NCBI GenBank assembly: GCA_021636625.1
Contig: JAJWLX010000088.1
Location: 1 to 10,699, forward strand
Source: Prevotella sp.
GTDB taxonomy: Bacteria; Bacteroidota; Bacteroidia; Bacteroidales; Bacteroidaceae
Reading direction: 5' to 3'
DNA length: 10,699 nt
Shown piece after piece: positions 6,528 to 10,699 of the stretch. A program made the translations under genes and the position numbers. Below the pieces are notes generated by a model that saw nothing but the letters and a program-made list of their open reading frames with translations, searched no databases and was not told the DNA's origin. The stretch's first letter is position 1. The number at the start of each line of letters is the position of its first letter.

Positions 6528-6635
6528 TTATAACTCCTTCACCCATTTCTGACCAGCTTTGGTCTTCATCATCCAAAGCAAAAACAAGGCTGCGCAAACT
6601 GCGACACCACCCAAAATTATAATTAATCCTTCCAT
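6528..6635 (-). CDS. 35-aa single-helix membrane protein
   Basis: ATG at 6635 to TAA at 6528, 35 aa. The protein starts MEGLIIILGGVAVCAALFLL, a membrane helix covering residues 3-22, and ends in a basic tail (MMKTKAGQKWVKEL). The positive C-terminus suggests N-out/C-in topology with the tail in the cytoplasm. The start codon is one base after the stop of the upstream 75-aa membrane protein gene (TAA T ATG), so the pair is surely one transcript and probably translationally coupled. It is short enough to be missed by standard gene callers. Family is not recognised. It may be an accessory subunit of its two-helix neighbour; that is inference from coupling only. Confidence 0.7.
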   Translation of the reverse strand: MEGLIIILGGVAVCAALFLLWMMKTKAGQKWVKEL

Positions 6636-6636
6636 A

Positions 6637-6864
6637 TTATTTATGTTTTAAAATATAGTACCCAATAACAGCTAATAAAACTGTCGAAATAACACCAACA
6701 CCTAATAAGATGGCATAAGGCAAAGCCTCCTCCATCCCTGTTATTAAGGCAACAGAGCCACCTATCACCATTGCGGTGAAAGTAGTTTTTGCCAAATCAA
6801 AGAAAAACTTACCAATAGTTTCTCTTATCGATTTTTCCCTTTCCCGGTCGTCTCTAGCTGTCAT
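6637..6864 (-). CDS. Small two-helix membrane protein, DUF6722-like
   Basis: A 75-aa protein beginning MTARDDREREKSIRETIGKF, a charged amphipathic N-terminus, followed by membrane helices at about 27-43 (TTFTAMVIGGSVALITG) and 49-72 (PYAILLGVGVISTVLLAVIG) and a short basic end (LKHK). Layout and size resemble the DUF6722 family of Bacteroidales, an assignment made from memory with moderate confidence; function is unknown. The frame extends upstream to 6975, but the promoter at 6890-6921 lies within that extension, so the ATG at 6864 is the true start, with a leader of about 20 bases. It is first in a tight operon with the 35-aa membrane protein. It is divergent from the HigA gene, the two promoters being about 80 bases apart. 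Confidence 0.75.
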   Translation of the reverse strand: MTARDDREREKSIRETIGKFFFDLAKTTFTAMVIGGSVALITGMEEALPYAILLGVGVISTVLLAVIGYYILKHK

Positions 6865-6889
6865 AATCAAAAAATATTTTTTATGAATG

Positions 6890-6921
6890 CAAATGTAGTA
6901 AAAATCTAGCTCTTCGCCAAA
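6890..6921 (-). promoter_or_regulatory. Promoter of the small membrane-protein operon
   Basis: On the minus strand TTTG (6921-6918), a 20-base spacer, and TACATTTG (6897-6890) make a near-ideal Bacteroidetes promoter. It fixes the start of the downstream gene at 6864 rather than the longer open frame beginning at 6975. Confidence 0.75.
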
Positions 6922-6967
6922 CTTTTTGCAGAAAATCATTGTATATAACGATAAAAACCCATAAAAC

Positions 6968-7010
6968 ATTCGCAAAAATAGCGAATACTAAATATAAAGT
7001 ATTATCTTTG
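6968..7010 (+). promoter_or_regulatory. Promoter and dyad operator for higA
   Basis: The -7 box TATCTTTG (7003-7010) lies 21 bases before the ATG at 7032. Upstream are two overlapping dyads: ATTCGC (6968-6973) with GCGAAT (6981-6986), seven bases apart, and ATACT (6985-6989) with AGTAT (6998-7002), which abuts the -7 box. HigA-type antitoxins commonly repress their own promoter through such palindromes, so these are candidate HigA operators. No TTTG -33 box is visible, which fits a regulated promoter. Confidence 0.6.
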
Positions 7011-7031
7011 CAACCAATAAAACATATATAA

Positions 7032-7343
7032 ATGGAAACCACCTTTGATGGGTTTTACCCAACTCACCCTGGTGAGGTTTTGAAAGATGAATTAGAAGAA
7101 CGTAGCATTTCGCAAAGAAAATTTGCGGAAAGTATCGGTATGGGATATTCTGTACTCAACGAAATACTGAATGGCAAACGTCCCATTACCACAACTTCTG
7201 CTCTAATGTTTGAGGCTGCACTAGATATTCCTGCAGATTCTCTCCTGAAACTGCAGATAAAATACAATATGCATACAGCCCGGAAAGATAATGCTTTGGT
7301 TGAAAAGCTCAAGCAGATTCGCAAAGTTGCAGCTATACTATAA
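7032..7343 (+). CDS. higA: HigA family addiction-module antitoxin, orphan (XRE-type HTH)
   Basis: A 103-aa DNA-binding protein. The start of the domain reads PTHPGEVLKDELEERSISQR, with the HPGEVL hallmark of HigA antitoxins at residues 12-17. A helix-turn-helix covers about 26-50 (SQRKFAESIG ... YSVLNEILNGKR), then PITTTSALMFEAALDIPADSLLKLQ, also typical. HigA normally neutralises the HigB mRNA interferase, encoded just upstream, and autorepresses. Here no higB is present: the upstream bases are a promoter and a divergent membrane-protein operon. It is thus an orphan antitoxin or stand-alone regulator. The first gene after it, a carbonic anhydrase, starts 13 bases downstream and is probably cotranscribed. 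Low ambiguity about the family; the role is inferred. Confidence 0.85.
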   Translation: METTFDGFYPTHPGEVLKDELEERSISQRKFAESIGMGYSVLNEILNGKRPITTTSALMFEAALDIPADSLLKLQIKYNMHTARKDNALVEKLKQIRKVAAIL

Positions 7344-7356
7344 ATATATATTCAAT

Positions 7357-7866
7357 ATGGCTATTATAAAGACAGTAGAAGGAAAGACTCCCCGATGGGG
7401 AAAGAATTGTTTTATCGCTGAGAACGCAGTGCTGACCGGCGACTGTATTCTTGGTGATGATTGTAGCATTTGGTATAGTGCGGTATTGCGCTCTGACGTG
7501 GATGCCATCAGATGTGGAAACAGAGTGAATGTACAGGATTGCGCCTGCATCCATCAAACCGGTACGATGCCTTGCGTCCTGGAGGATGATGTATCTGTGG
7601 GACATGGTGCCATCGTCCACGGAGCTACAGTTAGAAAAGGTGCTCTCATCGGTATGAATGCCACCGTGCTAGATAAGGCTGATATTGGCGAAGGAGCTAT
7701 CATTGCTGCAGGTGCTGTAGTTACCCATGGCACCAAGGTTCCTGCACATGAGATTTGGGCGGGTATTCCTGCCAAGAAAGTGAAAACTTGCGCTCCCGGC
7801 CAAGCCGAGGAGTTTGCCAAGCATTATTCCGGATACATCAAAGACTGGTATCTGAAGGAAGATTAA
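7357..7866 (+). CDS. Gamma-class carbonic anhydrase family protein
   Basis: A 169-aa left-handed beta-helix protein with hexapeptide repeats (for example ILGDDC, VRKGAL, IGEGAI). The three zinc-ligand histidines are present: H66 in NVQDCACIHQTG, and H83 and H88 in VGHGAIVHGA. R56 and Q60/D61 of the RxNxQD motif are also conserved. Such proteins reversibly hydrate CO2, or in the YrdA/PaaY branch have unclear acyl-related roles; which applies cannot be told from sequence. A short C-terminal helix (EEFAKHYSGYIKDWYL) is usual. The start is the ATG at 7357, giving the conserved MAIIKTVEGKTPRWG; an upstream frame extension to 7291 overlaps higA and is not coding. It follows higA at 13 bases and probably uses its promoter. 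Confidence 0.9.
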   Translation: MAIIKTVEGKTPRWGKNCFIAENAVLTGDCILGDDCSIWYSAVLRSDVDAIRCGNRVNVQDCACIHQTGTMPCVLEDDVSVGHGAIVHGATVRKGALIGMNATVLDKADIGEGAIIAAGAVVTHGTKVPAHEIWAGIPAKKVKTCAPGQAEEFAKHYSGYIKDWYLKED

Positions 7867-7907
7867 TTGTTACAACGAGCATTTAATATCATTGAAACGA
7901 TACCATC

Positions 7908-8001
7908 TATAAGTTATAAAAACTAAAAACAGATAACTTTTATCACTTATAAGTGAAATTTTTCGTATATTTGCAAAAAGTTTCATTTATAAGTGATAAA
8001 A
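7908..8001 (+). promoter_or_regulatory. Elaborate dyad operator and promoter before the truncated ATPase
   Basis: Two 21-base arms, 7938-7958 and 7981-8001, are inverted copies of each other with one mismatch. Each holds a (near-)palindrome; the first is perfect (CACTTATAAGTG, 7944-7955). Between them sits the -7 box TATATTTG (7966-7973). The 7-mer TATAAGT occurs at 7908, 7948 and 7988, exactly 40 bases apart, so three half-sites fall on nearly the same face of the helix. AAGTTAT (7911-7917) also pairs with ATAACTT (7933-7939). This strongly suggests a multimeric repressor site controlling the stump gene that starts at 8004. Confidence 0.65.
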
Positions 8002-8003
8002 AT

Positions 8004-8114
8004 ATGGCAACTATTATTCGTCAATCATATATCGACAAGATAGAAAAGTATCTTGGAAAGGAGATCATCATCGCATTAGTAGATCAACGTGGTGTAGGTA
8101 AAGAATGTTCCTAG
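8004..8114 (+). pseudogene. N-terminal stump of a DUF4143-type (AAA_14) ATPase
   Basis: ATG at 8004 to TAG at 8112-8114, 36 aa. It begins MATIIRQSYIDKIEKYLGKE, which I recognise as the start of the many Bacteroidales AAA_14/DUF4143 ATPases that continue into a P-loop of the form VGQRRVGKS. Here the loop reads VDQRGVGKE and the frame ends two residues later, so the Walker A is mutated and the remaining ~350 residues are gone. The likely cause is a deletion joining codon ~33 to the 3' end of the convergent DUF4421 gene. The promoter and operator are still intact. A functional 36-aa peptide is possible but less likely. Its TAG shares the CTAG palindrome with the opposite gene's stop. Confidence 0.7.
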
Positions 8115-9364
8115 AACCTGAATCCAAAGAACATTCTTACTCGCCATTTGTTTCTTTTCACCTGCAGGTGATCCTCATCTCCTGCTACAGAGAAATTATA
8201 AACCGCAGTGGCACCGGCAAACTTGTTGCGCCAGGAATAGACAGCCGCTCCCCGACCCGTAATGATCGCAGATGGGAAATGATATTTCATGCTGTTACGA
8301 ACGGTTGGAATCTCAGTATCACTACTCCCCTCTTCAGCTTCTACTCTCATCTTGGTATAGTCATGAGAATATACCGTGATGGTTGGCAAGGCTGACAGAT
8401 GGAACAGAAAATGAGAGGATGGAACAAGATTATATCCATAGCCTGCACCGAGCGCCAACTCATTAAGACGGATGGTCATACCCTTCACCTTCGTCTTGGA
8501 GCCGTCAAAACTGGCACCTATCATCCAACTTCCGGCGCTTCGTTTCTGTATATAGCTCTGGCTGAAGGCAGCCGGAAAGGAGAACTTACGATAATTGAAA
8601 GCATAATAGAAATTGAGATTCAGAGCCTTCTGCGATATATCACCCTTATGGACATCAATCTCGCTGGAACCCACTTTCTGATGACCATGGAATGTCTTGG
8701 ACGAGAGATAGACCACATCGAAGCCATAGCGGTTGCTGTAGGAGTTGAGGTTGAACTCAAAGTCCTGGTTCTTGCCAGCCAGCTTGGCAGGATTTACAGC
8801 CAATCCAAGTCCCAATCCCCGATAAGCCACGGCAATGGAGAAAGTTCCACGGCAGTCTGCCATCACTTTGGTATGCGTTTCCGCTCCATCTGTCTTCGCC
8901 GTAGTTTCCAAATCAGCACCCGAAAGATTGCCTCTCAGTTTGATGGTCCATCGGGCATAAGGACGGGAGATGTAGGTGGTATCATACTTTATCTTGTAAT
9001 AATTGGCAGCTAGCAGGGAATCTCCTCTGAACAATTGGCGGTCATAGAGGCTCAAGCGTCTTTGAATCTTGACATAATGCTTCATGAACCTTTGCTTTTT
9101 CTTCTCACTCATCTTACTTTTACCCAATTCTGCCATGAGAAGAGAGTCGCCCCATTGGAGCATACATCCCCTATCGGCAGATTGCCGCAACTGGAGTCGC
9201 AGGCTATCTGCCATCATCAGCAGTTCCTTCAGCTTCTTTCGAGGCTTCCTGTTCTGCTTGTTTTGGGCAATGACAGGAGCAATCACTCCCATAGAAAATA
9301 CCATCACAAGAAGTGATGCTTTCAACATCATCAGCGAACCATTTTTCATTTTTTGTCTATTCAT
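8111..9364 (-). CDS. DUF4421 family outer-membrane protein
   Basis: A 417-aa secreted protein. The signal peptide spans about residues 1-33, with hydrophobic core LKASLLVMVFSMGVIAPVIA and probable cleavage before Q. A basic, helical segment follows (KQNRKPRKKLKELL ... ADSLRLQL) to about residue 105. Then comes the DUF4421-type beta-rich domain starting at YDTTYISRPYARW, with YRGLGLGLAVNPAK, QDFEFNLNSYSNRYGFDVVY and alternating amphipathic strands, ending MFFGFRF with a terminal phenylalanine, typical of an outer-membrane beta-barrel. Function of the family is unknown. The ATG at 9364 is chosen because the TACTTTTG -7 box (9400-9393) lies just upstream; the longer frame to 9505 would start inside the terminator of the preceding amylase gene. 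It is convergent with the truncated ATPase, overlapping by 4 bases. Confidence 0.8.
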   Translation of the reverse strand: MNRQKMKNGSLMMLKASLLVMVFSMGVIAPVIAQNKQNRKPRKKLKELLMMADSLRLQLRQSADRGCMLQWGDSLLMAELGKSKMSEKKKQRFMKHYVKIQRRLSLYDRQLFRGDSLLAANYYKIKYDTTYISRPYARWTIKLRGNLSGADLETTAKTDGAETHTKVMADCRGTFSIAVAYRGLGLGLAVNPAKLAGKNQDFEFNLNSYSNRYGFDVVYLSSKTFHGHQKVGSSEIDVHKGDISQKALNLNFYYAFNYRKFSFPAAFSQSYIQKRSAGSWMIGASFDGSKTKVKGMTIRLNELALGAGYGYNLVPSSHFLFHLSALPTITVYSHDYTKMRVEAEEGSSDTEIPTVRNSMKYHFPSAIITGRGAAVYSWRNKFAGATAVYNFSVAGDEDHLQVKRNKWRVRMFFGFRF

Positions 9365-9380
9365 CTTACTTATCTTTTTT

Positions 9381-9420
9381 CCTATTCCGATACAAAAGTA
9401 CTGTAAAACTCCGAAATAGG
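9381..9420 (-). promoter_or_regulatory. Promoter of the DUF4421 gene within an imperfect dyad
   Basis: On the minus strand the -7 box is TACTTTTG (9400-9393), about 29 bases before the ATG at 9364. It sits inside an imperfect inverted repeat whose ends are CCTATT (9381-9386) and AATAGG (9415-9420), a possible operator. No good -33 box was seen. Confidence 0.55.
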
Positions 9421-9475
9421 AAAGAGAAAAGCAACAAAAATAAGAATTGAAGGCTTTTTTATAGATATCGCTTGC

Positions 9476-9525
9476 AAAAAAGTAAGAGAAGGAACGTTTT
9501 CTCATTCAGATAAACGTTCCTTCTC
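9476..9525 (-). terminator. Intrinsic terminator of the GH13 gene
   Basis: A perfect 14-bp stem, 9512-9525 with 9486-9499 (AAACGTTCCTTCTC and its complement), has a 12-base loop. On the minus strand it is followed by TTACTTTTTT, ending transcription from the amylase-family gene, whose stop is five bases before the stem. Confidence 0.9.
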
Positions 9526-9530
9526 ATAAA

Positions 9531-10699
9531 CTATCTTTCCATCTTGAATATGGCGGCACTTATGCCTGAAGCTTTAATCACATCAGTCTTTTTTCCTGAT
9601 TTATACACAACCTTTCCTGTGGAAAGAACAGAAACTGCCTTACCACCAACGGAGCTGATATTGAGAGAGGCTGCCTTGGCACCAGGATTCACTATAACAA
9701 CATACTTCTCATCACCCAAAGTACGCTCATATACCATCGGATATTCCTGCCCCTTCCGGTTCAGGAGCTTCCAATCACCCTCATTGTCAAGAGCCTTGGC
9801 TGAATGACGCAAAGCGGTCAACTTACGGGTATATGACAACAGAGAATTCTGATCTCCCTGCTGAGCTTCAACGGTCAACTTTCCGTTTTCCGTATCTACA
9901 GGAAAATAAAGCTTATCGGGTGCACTCGTAGAGAATCCGGCATTCTTGCCCTTGGTCCACTGCATCGGAGTGCGGGTACCAGAACGCTCATTGCTACCCT
10001 CCTTGTTAGGGAGATTCATCTGATACTTCATACCAATCTCATCACCATAATAGATAAACGGAATACCTGGCATGGTGAGGAAGAAGGTCATCGCCACCTT
10101 CAACTGGTCAGGCGTATTGCGGGTACCGATGTTAGGGCGCTGGTAATCATGGTTGGCAGATGGAACAGCGATGTAGCCGAGATTCTTGGTGGCATTGAAT
10201 GCCTTGGTATAGTTCTCGCTAAACTCCTTGAGCGAACCCTTGCCTTGCTTGTCGAAATAGCAGTTCTGGTAACTCTGCTCCCACTTGCCCCATGGAGTCT
10301 TACGGTCGAAGAACAGAGAAGCATATCCCTTGAGACCGAAATGGATGTAGAAATCGATGTTGAAGCCGGCAGGAATGGCTTGCTGCGGATTAGCCCACTC
10401 AGAAATCAAGACAGTCTCAGGATAGTACTTGTCCTTCCATGCACGCATCTCATTCCAGAGCTTGGAAACCTCCTTCTTGTCGGGGTCGTTCTTGATAAGC
10501 GATGATGCCATATCTACACGGAAGCCATCCACACCCTTATCAAACCAGAAAGCCATGATGTTACGTATTTCCCTGCGGACAGCCTGTGGTCCTGGAGCAT
10601 CTACCCCCTGCTCCCAAGGATGATTTGGGTCTGGATGAGCAAAGCCATAGTTCAAGGCTGGCTGGCACTCGAAGAAATTCTTCTCGTAATACTTGGCAC
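9531..10699 (-). CDS. GH13 alpha-amylase-family glycoside hydrolase, C-terminal part (5' end outside window)
   Basis: The frame is open to the window edge (first whole codon at 10697) and ends TAG at 9531, giving 388 visible residues. GH13 conserved regions are present in order: GVDGFRVDMAS with nucleophile D at visible residue ~62, LISEWANP with acid/base E at ~100, and SANHDYQRP with the transition-state D at ~184. The segment before, NFFECQPALNYGFAHPDPNHPW, is the usual region just ahead of the nucleophile. FIYYGDEIGM and ERSGTRTPMQWTKG follow, then a C-terminal beta domain (about 300-388) typical of GH13. The sequence fits an oligosaccharide-acting enzyme (alpha-glucosidase/oligo-1,6-glucosidase or maltogenic type); precise specificity and export cannot be judged because the N-terminus is missing. 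A TTG at 10655 is not the start, as coding continues upstream. Confidence 0.9.
   Translation of the reverse strand, partial: AKYYEKNFFECQPALNYGFAHPDPNHPWEQGVDAPGPQAVRREIRNIMAFWFDKGVDGFRVDMASSLIKNDPDKKEVSKLWNEMRAWKDKYYPETVLISEWANPQQAIPAGFNIDFYIHFGLKGYASLFFDRKTPWGKWEQSYQNCYFDKQGKGSLKEFSENYTKAFNATKNLGYIAVPSANHDYQRPNIGTRNTPDQLKVAMTFFLTMPGIPFIYYGDEIGMKYQMNLPNKEGSNERSGTRTPMQWTKGKNAGFSTSAPDKLYFPVDTENGKLTVEAQQGDQNSLLSYTRKLTALRHSAKALDNEGDWKLLNRKGQEYPMVYERTLGDEKYVVIVNPGAKAASLNISSVGGKAVSVLSTGKVVYKSGKKTDVIKASGISAAIFKMER

Noticed and set aside
6865..6975. N-terminal extension of the 75-aa membrane protein
   Set aside because: The promoter at 6890-6921 falls inside it, so the extension is not transcribed as coding sequence.
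8399..9419. Long plus-strand open frames opposite the DUF4421 gene (8399-9013, 9035-9316, 9084-9419)
   Set aside because: They are antisense to a gene with signal peptide, promoter and a beta-barrel end, and show no recognisable family, promoter or ribosome-binding site.
9365..9505. 47-residue N-terminal extension of the DUF4421 protein
   Set aside because: It would begin inside the amylase terminator hairpin and lie upstream of the gene's own -7 box; the signal peptide belongs at the later start.
1..10699. CRISPR array, tRNA, rRNA, transposase or integrase
   Set aside because: No regularly spaced direct repeat array, cloverleaf, rRNA-like stretch or DDE/tyrosine recombinase motif was found on either strand.

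Overview
The window looks like a Bacteroidales chromosome, most likely Prevotella/Segatella. The evidence is Bacteroidetes-type promoters (-7 TAnnTTTG, -33 TTTG), few Shine-Dalgarno sites, and families typical of that order (DUF4421 outer-membrane protein, DUF6722-like membrane protein, DUF4143-type ATPase, DIP1984). No rRNA, tRNA, CRISPR array or transposase was found. Genus assignment is inference.

Layout. (1) 1-1385: a repeat-rich promoter region drives a 376-aa ATPase_2-type P-loop ATPase with a C-terminal winged helix, closed by a strong bidirectional terminator. (2) 1392-5987, minus strand: a decayed or recoded operon of AT-rich genes. Read 5'->3' it holds a small two-helix membrane-protein ORF (5987-5760), a GmrSD-like DUF262-DUF1524 gene (5752-3830) and a second, HNH-less DUF262 gene (3833-1392) joined to the first by an ATGA overlap. 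Every one of the three is cut by in-frame stop codons: TAA at 5895-5897, TAA at 4415-4417, TAA at 2616-2618 and TAG at 1899-1901. No frameshift is visible. Reading through each stop restores the family sequence; in the first DUF262 gene it restores the HNH motif WDVEHID. This is the main discovery of the window. (3) 6005-6864, minus: intact DIP1984 gene, an unlisted 35-aa single-helix membrane protein and a 75-aa two-helix membrane protein with a clear promoter. (4) 6968-7866, plus: an orphan HigA-type antitoxin with operator-like palindromes, followed 13 nt later by a gamma-class carbonic anhydrase. (5) 7908-8114, plus: an elaborate operator/promoter left in front of a 36-aa stump of a DUF4143-type ATPase, broken at the P-loop. 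(6) 8111-10699, minus: a DUF4421 outer-membrane protein, a strong terminator, and the C-terminal part of a GH13 alpha-amylase-family enzyme running off the right edge.

How the genes fit together. The DUF262 pair resembles modification-dependent (type IV) restriction and related anti-phage systems: DUF262 is the nucleotide-hydrolysing half and DUF1524/HNH the nuclease half. Its active-site motifs are intact, so the stops look recent or are bypassed. The left ATPase, the orphan HigA and the truncated ATPase are the kind of accessory cargo expected beside such a locus. The right end is ordinary Bacteroidales envelope and glycan metabolism.
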